Below are positions 47,147-60,100 of a stretch of 64,000 nucleotides of DNA, one piece after another. A model generated the notes under the pieces. That model ran no database searches. It saw only the letters and a program-made list of their open reading frames with translations, and was not told where the DNA came from. Origin of the DNA: Anseranas semipalmata (lineage: Eukaryota > Chordata > Aves > Anseriformes > Anseranatidae); assembly GCA_013399115.1 (NCBI GenBank), contig VXAA01001109.1, positions 1-64,000 on the forward strand, in the 5' to 3' direction. The translations under genes and the position numbers were made by a program. The stretch's first letter is position 1. Every line of letters begins with the position of its first letter.

Positions 47147-47365
47147 TCAGTCTTAAACAGAATTCATTATTCAAATGCCTGCTCCAGCCTTCTGCGGTGG
47201 GGTGGGTATGAGCGCCGCGGGCTCCCCACAGCCACTGCGAGCAACAAATGGTTGGGGGAAGGCGAGGATGGCGGTGGGATCTGCTTGTCAAAGCCGCCCC
47301 GCTGCTGCTCCCCACATTTTGGCTTGGACCAGGGGAACGTGCGCACTGGAAGAACCTCATCCCAC

Positions 47366-47440
47366 GGGGCTGGGGGCGGCGGGGGACCAGCACCTGGTCC
47401 GGGATGGGGACCAGGCTTGGGATGCTTCAGCATCCCAAGC
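47366..47440 (+). repeat. G-run block followed by two perfect hairpins
   Basis: 47366-47385 is GGGG-CT-GGGGG-CGGC-GGGGG. Then GGACCAG-CAC-CTGGTCC (about 47384-47400, 7-base stem, 3-base loop), a second GGACCAG shortly after, and GCTTGGGATGC-TTCA-GCATCCCAAGC (47415-47440), a perfect 11-base stem with a 4-base loop. Arms are exact. No gene or terminator role is evident. Confidence 0.7.
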
Positions 47441-48569
47441 AGCACAACCAGAGCGAGCCTATGGCCATGCTCTGTGCTGAGCTTGCTTGCTCTGCACCAC
47501 CAGGGTCTCCAGCACCCTGCAGAAGGTCCAGAAAACCCCAAACACCAGCTCTGCCCTACCAGCCCCTTCCCAAACTCTCTTTGGAATCACAGCCACGTGC
47601 TGGCACATTATGGAGCGGCTTTGCCTGGGTTCTTCTGCCCCTACCTCAAATTTTCCAGTTGGTCAAATATAAAAACGTTGTGGCAGAGGGAGGCTAAATG
47701 GCAAAAGCGTCATTTGAAAAACAAATCCATTTGAACTTTTTTGCAGCCGAACCACCCATTTCAGCATTGTTTTCAATTGAAAATAAATCCAGATTTGCTT
47801 ACTTTACAATGTCTTTCTGCTTTCAGCACAGATATTATTTTAAATTATAATAAAGCACTTTGGAAACTGCAAAAATCAAGTGTTTGGAGATCCTAAAGAT
47901 AGTCCAGGACAGCAAATACTCCCTCACTGCGGGGAAACACCTGCAGGGACTGCCAGGGATGCACAGACATGAGCTGCATGGGACCTGGCACCGAAAAGCC
48001 CCACGGCCGCACTCGAGCAGCCAGATATTTACAGCCCAGCTTGGCGAGGTTTTGGCGCAGGAAGGGGCTGGCAGCACGCGGAGCATCCCCGCAGCTGACG
48101 CTGGATGCTGGATGATGCACGCGTGAAAGAAAGGAGGGTTTGGAAGTTAAGGTGCTGCCTTAGAGGTTGTGAAATGCACTTCCTGGCTCCTCCAGGGTGC
48201 TAAAGCAAAGCTCTCTTCTCCCTTCCCTGCACGGCTGCCCCCTGCAGCCCCCTCCCCAAATGCATGGGGGGGAACGGAGCCGAAAGCAGCGACGTCTGCG
48301 TGCAGCTGCACGGCTCTGACAGCCCCGCCTGCTGCTCTGGCTTTTCGTCCCCTTTCACAGAGCTGGGCTCTCCCTCCTCCCTCCACTGCCCGATGGATAT
48401 TGGGTTTACGACAACATAAAGATTTGCAGGGAAAGTGTCTCATTTCCTTTCAAATTTTCAATTTTTGTATCGGAAAAGGAAAAAAGGCTGTTTCCTGGCT
48501 GCCTTCCAGACCATAGCTGGGGCAGTTTCCAATTTAAAAAGTCAATATTTTCCATAGGAAATTTCAATC

Positions 48570-48586
48570 TTTTTTTTTTTTTTTTT
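48570..48586 (+). repeat. Poly-T run
   Basis: Seventeen T residues in AT-rich DNA. Confidence 0.85.
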
Positions 48587-49408
48587 CAAAAAAAGATCAT
48601 TTTGTCAAAGTTTTCCACGGGGAGGGGGAGACGGACGCTCGCAGCAGGCAGCAAAGTGTTGCTAATCTTATGCACACACAAAATGGAAACACCACTTCCA
48701 GGTGGGATTTCTGGTATTTTGTTTTTATAAAAATTTTAATCTCTGTATCCTCCTGCTACTGTTTGTATTTTTTGTGTGTCTATTTGAAAAGCAAACAATA
48801 TTGCCTGCTCTTGTGGCGCTCTGGGTTTGGTTTTGCTTTACACTTATTTGTTTTGCTCAACAGTTTAAATTATTAGTCCCTGACCCTGCAAATATCTTAT
48901 TGTATGTGTATCTTAGTGTACGCAAGCAAAACGTGCCGGGCTGGGGGCAGGATGGGGCCTCGGGTTTGTCTGCAGGGAGGAAACGTTTGCGCTTTGGCAT
49001 TAACTGCTAAATGGGTTTTAACTTGGTTCCCAAAAGAAACGGACCCATCTGCCCCGCGGACACCTCCCAAGCCCAAAGGCCAGCGCCAGGTTTATTTGCA
49101 GCAGCCCGGGAGGTGTCAGCTCCCCTCCTGCCTGGGAGAGCAGGGACAAGCTGGAAATGGATGGGAGAGGGATGGGAGCACCCTGAGCACCTCGGGGTGA
49201 AGGCAGAGGCTGTTCCCGAGTCCCGAGAGCATGGGGAAGGGCCAGGTGGGGAGAAGGGCCTGCTGGCACCAGGGAAAGAGAACAAAGTGTCCCCTCCTGC
49301 TCTGTCCCCCCCCTCCAACTCAGCAGCCTTCGCTAGCTCAGTGACCGGACACAGAGAAAATGGGGAAAAGAGCTGCTTCATATCAACCTGAAGCACTAAA
49401 GCAAAGCC

Positions 49409-49424
49409 AAAAAAAAAAAAAAAA
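49409..49424 (+). repeat. Poly-A run
   Basis: Sixteen A residues; no retrogene recognised. Confidence 0.85.
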
Positions 49425-51834
49425 CCACCAAGTCTCATTTTCTTTCCTGAAATGAAAACCTAAATAAAACAAGTCATTCCATGGGTGCCGGAGCTAATGA
49501 ACCCTGCTTTCCTCTAGATTTATGCCTCCTGGTTGAACGACTTTTGTGCCTCAGGTGCAGGCAGGAGCAGAGCCCCATTGAGGGCCAGGGGGGCTGGGAC
49601 TGGTTTTCACTGGGGGTCACTGGTTGTGCTTTTGGGATGCCCTGAACTGGGTTAAAATAGGGCTGGTACAGAAGCCCTACAGACCCAGAAGCAGGCTGGA
49701 GCCAGGTTCAAACCACACTGCTCACCTTCGCCTTCAGCCCCTTTCCCCACTGCAAGCAAGCAGACCTGGCTCTTTCCCAAACCCCAGAACAGACCCTAAC
49801 ACCCCCCACCCCAAAAGGGTCTTTCCTTGCAGCTGCTGGATCTAACCCTGCTGTCCCAGGGAGAGGGGACAGAGGGGGGGACACACAAGTATATGGGGCA
49901 GCAGCAGAGAAACCCTAGGGGAGCACCCCAACATGCAGGGGCTGGGAACCCCCTGGGAAAGGGGCAAGCTGCGGTCTGGAGGAGCAGGAATGCTGTTAGG
50001 AAGGGGAAGGTGTGCTCGGACGAGCGTTCCCAGCACACACCCTGCAAGCAGCCAAACCAGCCAGAAATGGGGAAAAAAAAAAAATTATCCTAGGTTGCAA
50101 GTGGCAAACGCAGCTCTGCTCCCCCCGGACACAGCTCTGGAGCAGCAAGGTTTCACGTGCTGGCACCTCACACTCCCTGAGCGATGCACAAGCACACAGC
50201 GGGACGCTTCATGGCACCAAACACAACCCCTGCACGCAGGGCAGAGCTTAGCGCACAAAACACAGGTCGGGGACAGGAGGCACATGGGGAAACTCACAGG
50301 GACGGTGGGCAGGGAGTGGTAAAAAGCACCTAAAACCAGACACGTTCCTGCAGGGTGTGAGAAACACCTGCAATGTACAGAGGGGTGATGTTTGGGAACA
50401 CTTCTTGGTAACCCTAAGTCCTCAGAAGCTCATCTTTGCACAGGGCACACACTGCAGCACCAGGGCACTGGTGAGGGAAAGGTGTTCATTGCGTTGGAGC
50501 CTCGAACCCATTCCTAGGCACCCCACGCCCATCTGGGAGCTGATTTGCACGGAACCACCAAGATCCCCTTCACTGAAACAGCACAGTCGAGCAAAGGCTG
50601 CTGCACCAAGCAACAGCTTGGATTTACCTCGGGAAAATACCCCTTTCTATCATGGCTTAAGGGACTAAACCCAGTAAAACACAAAAGCACTACTCACCAG
50701 CATCCTCCTCTGCACCCTCAGGCTCTCCTGTGCTGCCAAGGCAAACTGGGGCTGGGAGCCCCCGGTGCTGCCCCATCACCCTGCCCAGCTGCCCAGCATT
50801 GAGCCCCTAACGCCCTGCACCTGGGCTGCCCACCCGCAGCTTCCCCCAGGGCACGGCCCCTGCACCCTTCGCTAGCAAGCAAAAATTGCATTAAGGAAAA
50901 GCAGCATGGGGATGACACCCCAAAGAAACCCCCAAAGCCCTGTCAGAGCTGAAAAATGTGGTTTATCATCTTGGTTAGCCTCCATTTGTTAGTGAGTTTT
51001 TCACAGAACAAGTGACAGAGTTGAGGAGGGGGCACACATTATCCCTGCTGCAGTTCCATGACGGGCAGTCTATAAAGGCTGCGAGCCCACCATCCTGCCC
51101 AAACCTCGATTTTGTGCATGGGGCTTTTGGGGTGCTGGGGAGAGACCCCCAAAACAGTATAATAAAGATGCTGTAAAACTGCATGCAGGGAAATGGGGGG
51201 GACCGTGCTACCAAAACCCCTGTGTGAGGAAGAGGAGCACAATTTGCCCCTCTCTTCCTCTCCTTGAGGTCCTGCCAGGGCTGGGCTCCCCCAAGGACGC
51301 TCGGAGGAGCCCCGCAGCCTCCTGCCAGCGTGCTCCAGAGCTCAGCTGAAGCAGCACCAGCAGGGATGTTTTCTCCAGTTTGCAACGCTGCCTTTGTCTC
51401 TTGCAAAAACAAAAGCCCTGAAGAAACGCAATTAAAATATTATAATTATTGGTGGTGGAGTATTTGCTTTTATCGGCTCCTATTTAAAAAGATGCAAATA
51501 GAGGTGATTTTAGCATTCCAGTCAGCCCCGCTCCCTCCTACAGGGATGGAAATATTTGGTTTAGTCAACTTTGTTGCATTGATTCTCTAGTTTCTCTCTT
51601 TTTTTATGAACACATTCACGGTCCTTCTCCGGCAGCCAAGCCGCCCTGGTGCTGCAGCCCCCTGCCGCGCTTGGATGGGTGCACCCTAAAAGTGCAAAAT
51701 GCCCCCAGAGCCCTGCTCCCCGACATACCCTGGCTTGAAGGGGAACAGCAACAGGACCCCCCACACACACACACTGCTTTTTTCCCCAGTGTAATTTTTG
51801 CAGCAAATGCTACCTGCTAGCAAAGGGTGCAGGG

Positions 51835-51942
51835 ACCTGGGTGACCCTGCAGGGACAAATTAGGGGTGCTGGGGGTGCAGGGAACCCGAGGGCTGCGTTG
51901 GGGGTCACTTTCCTACATCGGAGGGGGTCGGGAGGGGGGGGT
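51835..51942 (+). repeat. G-run cluster, quadruplex-prone
   Basis: About a dozen runs of three or more G in roughly 110 bases (GGGTGCTGGGGGTGCAGGG, then GAGGGGGTCGGGAGGGGGGGG). Strongly G-biased on the plus strand. Confidence 0.7.
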
Positions 51943-54900
51943 TCAAGCAAGCCAAATGCTACTCGGGGGCAATTGTGGGCTTAGAGCACCCTCATCTGGG
52001 CAACGCGGAGCCTTGCATCTGGTAGGCAGCAGGACGTAGGGCAGCTTGAGAATAGGGTCCCCCCGGGAATGGGGGTGACCCCAGCCCCCGTGGCTGCTGC
52101 CCACGAGCTCCCCCCCACAAGCACCCCTCCCCACGCGGGATTGCCCACGCCGGCTGCACGCACCGTGTCCGGGCTCCCTGCTTGCGATGGGCGGTAGAGG
52201 TGACACAGCCCCCCCTTGTCCCTGTGTCCCACCAGCTCCCGTCCCTGCGAGGGAGCACGGAGGTGGCACTGGAGCAGGGACTGGGATCGGAGGCTCATTT
52301 CCAGCCCAAACCAGCCCCGTGCTGGGCACCCGGCTGCACCAAGGGGCAGCCAGATGTGATTAAACCAGATTAGTTCGGCTGTGAGCGGTGGCACAAAGGC
52401 CGTACGCTGCTGTAATGCCCCACTGGGACGGGGTGGGCACTTGGCACTGGGGGGAGCAGCCCACTGCTGTTATTTCCACTTCTTGCAGAGCTGAAGGTGC
52501 TGTGCAAAAGGCCTGCTGCGCTCCGAGCAGCTTGAGGGGCCGTCAGGGGATGTGATGTTTTTCACACAGCTATGGCTTGCTGCAGCGCAAAAGCTTCTCC
52601 CGCTGCAAATGAGTGCAACTGCCCTAGAGTTTTTCTTTGACTTGCAGAAAATCCCCCTGAGACCCAAACAGGGTGCTCTCCTCCCCCAGCCCGAAGGAGG
52701 CAGGGGGGACAAATCACCCCCGTGCCCTGGGTGATGTGAGGGACCCCCCTGCCCACCCCCAACCTCACCCAGCACCGCGTGAAGGCTGCACTGGGTACCA
52801 CAGCCCTCCGGATGCCTGCAAGGTCGGGGCTGGTGCTTGGAGCTCAACAACCAAAAAAACATCAGCAGCAACAAAAAGAAGGGTCTTTGTTCTTTATTAC
52901 ACACACAGAGCATCTTCATCCCGTGTCCAATCACCCCCTTCACAATGCAGTACACAGCTACTGAGGCTAATTAACTGCCTAATTAAAGATTAGAGCACAG
53001 TTGTTGTTTTTCCCCACAGGGACAGTCTTAAAGGCAATCTTGATAAGTATTACACACACTGGTAGTGGTGGCTGCGGCCACCGTGTACGGACTTGGAGAG
53101 GGCATCGCAAAGTCCAGAGCTTGCAGAGCCGCTGAGCAGGGCACACTGCTTCTGGCTTCTCCCAGTTTGCACTTAATTTGGGAAAGAAGAGAGCAAAAGC
53201 CTGACAAGCAACAGGGCAATGGGGCTGTACCCTCTGTGTTCACACCCACCAGTTCCAGGTGCTTGTGCTGAGCTGGGTGGGGAGAAAGCACAGGGGGACA
53301 TGATTAGTAATTAGCCTTTTGGTTTGTAGTTTTTTTTTTCCCCTCCTCTCTCCAAGGCCAGAAAATTATATAAAAAAAAAAAATTGTATTTTATGCAATT
53401 TCAGAGAGTCAGTGGGACCAGTGTGGAAAAAATGTTGCTCTTGTTACCCAAATAACTGCAGGGCAATGCTGAGTAAGGCTGTTGTCCCACGTTATTAAGT
53501 TTACCTTGACAATAAAGCCCACAAGATTATAAAAATGCAAAAAAAGGCCATTTGCTCTTCACCTCCTCCGTCCTTTATTTTGCACTTTCGATCAGACTCC
53601 AAAAGAGCTGATTCATTTCCCTGTTTCTAACCCATTTTGCTCCTGGGCTCTCATGCCACAGGGGCTTTGCAGGGCTCAGGAGGAAGCAGGATTTCTGCAG
53701 AAACACCAAACCCCGACCCACAGAATATTGGAGCCCACCTGAACCCTGTTTTTCTCTTTAAAATAGTCCCTATGGAGGGCCAGAAGTACCGAGCTGTTTT
53801 CCCAGCAGAGGCAGCCCATCTCGAGCCCCTGACAGATATCCTAAGCCTCAAAGCAACAGGCTGATATAAATGAATCATATCAAGCCTTTGTTATTATCAT
53901 TTCTTTATTGTTTGCCCTTGTTGTTGAGAAATCTATATTTTAACCCTAATTGTCTCCCAGTGGTAATGATTAAGGCATGACTGGGTGATTTGCATTACAA
54001 ATGCCATAGGGCTTTCTCTCCGGCCCCGATGAATACCAGGCTCAGCGGCTAATGCCCATTAATGTGTGCTTGCTTTTCCCATGGCTTATGACTGCTGGAG
54101 AAGAAAGCATTTTGCTCCTCCAGTGGTCACCAGCTCACGTTCCCCAGCGGAGCAGTGCTGCCCACCAGCATGCCCACACCAGCATCAGATCAAGGAGGGG
54201 CAGCCCGAGACTCCCAGAGTTTTACTTCTCCTTGGGGCAAGGCAATCAGCCTGGAGCAGCTTTCCCACCTCTTCTTCTCACCAAGGACAGTGACTCACAC
54301 CCCACTCACTCAGGTTTGGTCATACTTACAAGTATTTTTGCAGGCTGGACTTCACTGTAGTAATTCAGAAGCCAGGGGAAGAGACACAGCTAACCCAGGG
54401 TGAGGTGATGTGCTTTTAAGTCATTCCTCTGAGTCATCCCTCACATCTGATGGGATGCTTTGCAAAATCCATGCACTCTGAGCCCTGCCTGTCTCCCACA
54501 TTGCCTTGGTGACAGCTGTGAGCGCCTCGCTCCAGCACTGCTCAGCATCACTCTGGTATCGGCAGATACTACACCAAGGGGCAAGCAGGCTGTGCTGCAG
54601 GCAACAGCCCCGGGAATTTGAAGCAGCCTCTAACACATTAGGGATGGCTTTTTCTGTGCAAATCTCTCTACCAGCTCTAAGCCAAGATGGAGAATTATTT
54701 TCTACATCAGACGTGCTAGAACAATTCATCCTCAGGCTGCCCTCATCTCCCCTAACACTGAAACAGTCTGGACATGGTGAGCTTGGGATGCCTCCCCACC
54801 AGCTTTCTACCCAGCCTCTCAAGCCATCATTTGTCCCTTATCTAGGGAGCACAGGCACCCATGAGGGATGTGGGAGCAGAGCCCTGCTGCAATGCCAGCT

Positions 54901-55050
54901 GGCTAAAAACCCTCCTGGCCCCACCTGCAGAAAGCGGTCAGCTCTCACCTCCGGCTTCCCAGGGCTCTGCAAGCACCGCAGTGCCTGCATGCAGGTCCCA
55001 GCCCACGTGCCAGCAGTTGTGGTTAACACAGCTTCCACGGGGGGAGGATA
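51943..55050. other. GC-rich non-coding DNA
   Basis: Includes a short CA repeat just before it (51763-51775), T- and A-runs at about 53330-53340 and 53372-53383, and chance frames. No gene supported. Confidence 0.45.
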
Positions 55051-55900
55051 GTTTTTTTGTTTAAGGAATTTAAAAGTTATATTTAGAATTAAACACAATA
55101 GAACTAGACAATTATACAGCCAATACATATATGTAAAATATATTTTATATGAAATCTGCATATTAAAAGAATCCCCAAGAGAAATCAGACAAAGCAGCAA
55201 AAGTCTGGGAGTGGAAACAAGTTTGCAAATAATTAATGTGTATTAGAAAAATGAAATATATTCACTTAGAAAGTAGAGTAGTTACTAGGCTGGTAAATAT
55301 CAGTCTATAAAGGGCAAATTGCAGTAGAGCCTTAGTTTATTTAGTCTTATGCAAGGTTTTGTGAAGGCCCAGACCAACCCACTCAGCAGCTCCATAAATG
55401 GATTTTTCCATTATTGTTTTGCAGATTAAAAACACAGGCTGGTAGTTGAGGAACAACATCAACCTTTTTTTATTACTTTTTGTGAAATGACATAACTGGT
55501 TTCATTACATTCTCAAATCTCAATGAAATGAGCAATTTTACTGAGATTTATACATTCCCCCATAGCATGGGGAACTTAACAGTCTTGTTACAGGTTACGA
55601 GACCCTGGCACCAAAAAAGAGTCAAAGCAAGTGTAGCTCATATCTGTAGTCATATTTGCCAAAAAAAAAAAAAATCATGAAGACAGCCACACAACAAAGC
55701 TGGGAAATTAACATGCACATACAAGAAAACATGTAAGTTGGAACAAATTAAAAGGGGGTGAGGATGATGCAAATTCTGCTAGAACGCACCATTTTGAAAA
55801 GCAGTGTTTTCTCCTGACATTAAGGAGAGCTGAAAATACATCACCACTTCAAACTAATTTTGGATCTACTGCCTTCCCAGCAGTCAGCCAGCACATAGCC
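55050..55900. promoter_or_regulatory. Large AT-rich island
   Basis: Some 850 bases of AT-rich, largely non-repetitive DNA bounded by GC-rich DNA, with ACATATATGTAAAATATATT near 55124 and an A14 run at 55661-55674. It could be a conserved regulatory island or an old 3' UTR-like segment; neither can be shown here. Confidence 0.3.
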
Positions 55901-56960
55901 AGGCCTGCTGAAAACATGCATCCCACATCACCTTGCCCACTCCTGCAGCTCTGCCCATGGCCCTGCACCCAGATGGGAGCAAAACCCAGCTCTCACCAAA
56001 GATACTCAGCCCTCTACAAAGAAACGGTTGACAAAAAGCACTTTCCTGGCTCAATACAGGATTAAGCACCACCACACAGGAAGAGACCAGGTATAAACCC
56101 CCACAACCACACCCTAAGCATCCCTCTGAGTGTACCTAATAAAGGCAAGGGGAAGCTCCCACCTTCTTCCCCATTTAAGCTAATTATGGTGAACTGCTAA
56201 TGAGCCTCTGTCAGCAGCTGGATTGGGCCTTCTCCGCCCTTTGCTGCAAGGGAATGATGCTGACTGAGGGTCCCCCCAAATCTTACTGGGGGAGAGGACA
56301 GCAAAAGGCAGAGCTGGAGGAGAGCACTGTGGTGCAGGGGACAGGGAGATCTGTCACCTGCTGCCAGCCCACGACACCTCTCACACCGCTCAGCTTTCCC
56401 AAGCCCTGATTCCACTGGACTTTACCCCAAGACACAGAGTCTTTGGGGCCACAGAGGATAAAGGAACCTGGTCTGAGGCATCGCTGCAGCACCCAGCACT
56501 CAGTTTCAGGTTTTCCTAAGGGGACAGATAGCACTGATTATCTCTGCAGGAGCTGAATGCACATATGTGCCACCAACCACAAGCAATCCTGGTGTCCGAA
56601 CATTTCTGCTGTTAGGGATCTGGGGCTGTGAACTGGTGCCAAATGATCCCCTCTCATCCCAAAGCTTTGAAGCAGCCCGGTGTTTGGTTTGCTCAAGGCA
56701 AAGAGGCCTGAGCATCAAGAGCTCTGAAACACGCAGGGGAAGAAGGAGAAAGCAAGCTCAACAGGCCTTGCACACATTCATGGGTTGCATTTGAGACGCA
56801 ATATTGCAGCTAGCATGGAAATGAACTTCGGGCCCATCTGAGTGCATGGGGAATGGGGCGTCGCAGAGCCTGTGCTGACAGCTGACAGAGGGGCACAGCA
56901 CAGGGAAACAACCCATCCTCGTCACCGCCGTGCAGCCGGCACCGCCAGGCTTCGCGTGTT
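55901..56960. other. No feature seen
   Basis: Mixed DNA with chance frames. Confidence 0.45.
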
Positions 56961-57130
56961 GCTGTTGGTGAATGTAAGGGCAGATCTGATATACATAAAT
57001 CAACATATTACTCATTTTCAAGCATTGCAGCCTGACAGCTGTTACATGAGCACATTGTTAAGAACTGTCAGGCAGTGATACATAGTGCCTTTTACAACAT
57101 ATGTTGACTTTTATCTAATGTTGTTCCATA
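56960..57130. promoter_or_regulatory. AT-rich element with inverted repeat and palindrome
   Basis: GCCTGACAG at 57030-57038 is mirrored exactly by CTGTCAGGC at 57065-57073, both containing the TGACAG/CTGTCA core bound by TALE (MEIS/TGIF) homeodomains. A perfect 12-base palindrome CAACATATGTTG (E-box CATATG) lies at 57095-57106. Flanks are GC-rich. Good candidate enhancer. Confidence 0.4.
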
Positions 57131-60100
57131 ATTAGCCCCAGGGAGCAGGAATCTGGGCATCCGGCTGGCTGTGTGATCTCGGCTAACCTTTGCTGCAAGG
57201 GGGAGAAGGGCTGTGAGCCGGGGCCGGGGAGGATGGATGGGGATGAAGGAGAAGCACTGATGCATGTGGTACCCGTGGACTTGCATCCACAGCCTGGGGA
57301 TGGAGCGGGACCCATTCCCTTCTCAGGTGCCTGAGTGTTTCAGAGCTGTCACAAGAGGTAAAATAAAGCCCCAGGAGGCTTGTGAGCTTTTCTTTGGGAT
57401 GCAGCCCTGAATTTCAAACTCAAAATGGGGTCATGAGGCAGGGTCCCAGGGGTCCTTCCCCAAGGGCTACGTGCATAGACGGAGAGGAAAGGCGCAGTCG
57501 GGGGGTGATTTCCTGGTGGGGAGAGCAGATAAATGAAGGAGCAGATGGTGGAGTTAATGAATGGAAAGGGTAGATGGATGGACAAAGAGACAACAGAGAA
57601 AATGTGGTAATGGATGGTTGCACTTCTACCAGGATGGGGACGAATGTGCTAATATGTCCTGCAGCCTGGCTGGTGTCTAGGAGCCGGCGATGCTTCCCAC
57701 CAAGGTCTGGCTCCCAGCTGGCTGCAGCAAAAGCAGGGAGCAGGACACCTCCACCAGGTGGGAGAGGGCTTTGGCCTCTCAGCACACAACAGATAGCAAC
57801 ATGTGCTTCCCATGCTGGGATAGAGCTATTCAGGCACACAAATGCAAAGCAAGCTCAGATCCTTAAATATTCCAGCTCGGGAAAGGCCCTGAGCCCCAGC
57901 AGCCTACAGCCACCATCCCGCTCATCTCCTCTCTCCTCTGCAATATTCCCAGGCTCCTGCTCCATCAAAACAAGCACCAGACTGCTCAGAAGACTTCAGT
58001 CTCTCCAAGGCAGTGCTGAGCTTTGTGGCTTCAGCCTTGAGGTGGGGAAACCCGGCGGGACCGCTCGGTTAGCAGGGGGAAACCTGTCTGGCTCCAGAAG
58101 CCTCCCACATGCCTGGCTTGTTTTCCCGTCCTCGCTGCAGCTGCCTGAGCTTGAAAAACAGGAGAGGAAAATAAATCAATAGGACATAAAGATAAATATG
58201 CTTTTTAGCGCTTGCATGTAGCAGCTGATTTCTCTGGCCGTGCTGTGGTGGCTGCATAATTCATGAACTCTCCAGTAACATGCAAAGTGGGGGTCTGCAG
58301 GCACCAAGCTCCTGCTCCACGTTCCTGGCACAGCCGCAGCTCCTGCTTCTGCTGCTGGAGATGGGGAGGGAGGTCCCCAGCCCTGCACGGGACAGGGACT
58401 ACTTAGGATGTCCCCATGCCACTGCCCTGCTTGCTCCTGGCCTCTCCATGCCGTTCACCGCCTGACCTCACCCACGAGCCCACGGGGTCTCTGGCTCACA
58501 AACACCTCCATAACCCCACTTGCTGTGAGGACATGTCCAGCATGACATCTGCCCCCACGCTGGCTGCAAAAATCTTCCTTTTGGAGTGTGAAGCAATCAC
58601 AGAGGGAGTGACCGCAGCACCCCCCTGGGAACAGCCCCAGGTCTGGGACAGGCAGGAGCCCGAGGCACAGTGCAGCCCACAAGTGCCTGTGAAAATTTGT
58701 CTCCAGGGAGCAAAGTCCTGCCTGGCTGATGGCCCAAGTACAGGCACCTCCTGATCCTGCCCTAAGGAGCCATCACCAATTCCCAAATCTTCAATGCAGC
58801 ACTTTATCTCCACCCTACTAAAGCTGTTCTCATTGATGTCTCCGAGAATAAATCCCAGCCAGAATTTGAAAAGATCTTATAAAGCAATTGATAAAAACCT
58901 ATGCATGTGTCTAATGCTGTATGATCACAGCCAGCACTGCTGCTGTGTCACATATCAGAGTAAAAATCCCCCCGCAGCACTGTGCCAGGCACCCAGCGCC
59001 CTGGGAATGGGCAGAGGGGAAGCTGCACGCTCCCAGTGCTGAGCTCCCCGATTTTTCAGGAGATGTTCACCTTTCCCAAATCCTTACACTGTCCCCATTG
59101 CCCTGGCATTTGATTTAAAGGCTGCCCCAGTGCAAAGCACTGTATGAACATGGAAGGGCTTATGGCTGCAATGAGTCAAGCCCATCTGCAAACATCTGTG
59201 TGCAGCTGGAATGAGCAGCTCTGTGATGCCATCATCCTGTATCTTGGGCTCATTTGCTGCAGTTTTGATCTCAGCACTTGCAAAGTGAAAGAGCTGGCAG
59301 GTACCCCAGCAGAAGGGTGAGCTCAGGGCTACCAATGATCCAGCAAAACACCTTCACGTGGGCTCAGGTCTCGTGAAACCAGGGGGATTGGTGCTGCCAC
59401 AGCAGGGACAAGATGGTGTCCTCCCTTAGACATCACACCCGTTGTAGGGATCCCACCTCCTGCCCACCAAGCCACCATTGATGGGTTTTATCTGGGGATC
59501 TAGGATTTTAAAGAGGAGGATTTGGGAGGCATTTCCTTCCAATCACTGAAACAAACACAACAGCAAAGGAAAGTGCAGGGCTAAGAGCTTGATGCAACAG
59601 AAGGGCAGAAAAACGACCTGCTTTTATGGGAGATTAGGGGAAACTTAGTTTCATCTTAAGCCACCAAAGGCTTCTAAAAGCCCCAGAGAATAGACTGTAC
59701 AACTCCAAAAAGCCTCTCAGGGCTTAGCTAAGAAAAGTCAATTTAAAGTTCAGGTGCAGCCTACTTAGCTAAAGAGCCGAGCTCTGTGAAAAGCAAGCCC
59801 AGAGAGGAGAGTTGGGGGGCGTTTGGTCCCCTGCATGGGTTGCACCAAGCTGCAGACCTGCTCTGCTCCCCCATGAGCAAACACCTTTCTCCATCACACC
59901 AGGCGTTATTATAAACAACACCAGTTTCTCAGCTTGGAAAATATTTTATTGCTCATCTTTGCTTCAAGAAGGACTCAGGAAAGCAGCCCAGGAATGGTCC
60001 GTGTCCTTGGTGGTGCAGCCCCAGGGCACACACAGGCTGTCCCGCGAGGAAAAACCTTGGCATGGTGAAGGATGCATGCACCAGGGCTCGCACCTACCCA

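Larger units (their letters stand above)
47441..51835. other. Non-coding DNA with homopolymer runs
   Basis: T17 at 48570-48586, A16 at 49409-49424 and an A-run at about 50071-50083. Open frames are chance. There are no recognised repeats beyond these. Confidence 0.45.

Noticed and set aside
47021..47734. 237-codon plus-strand frame as a gene
   Set aside because: It crosses the G-run and hairpin block and is G/P/S-rich; no domain.
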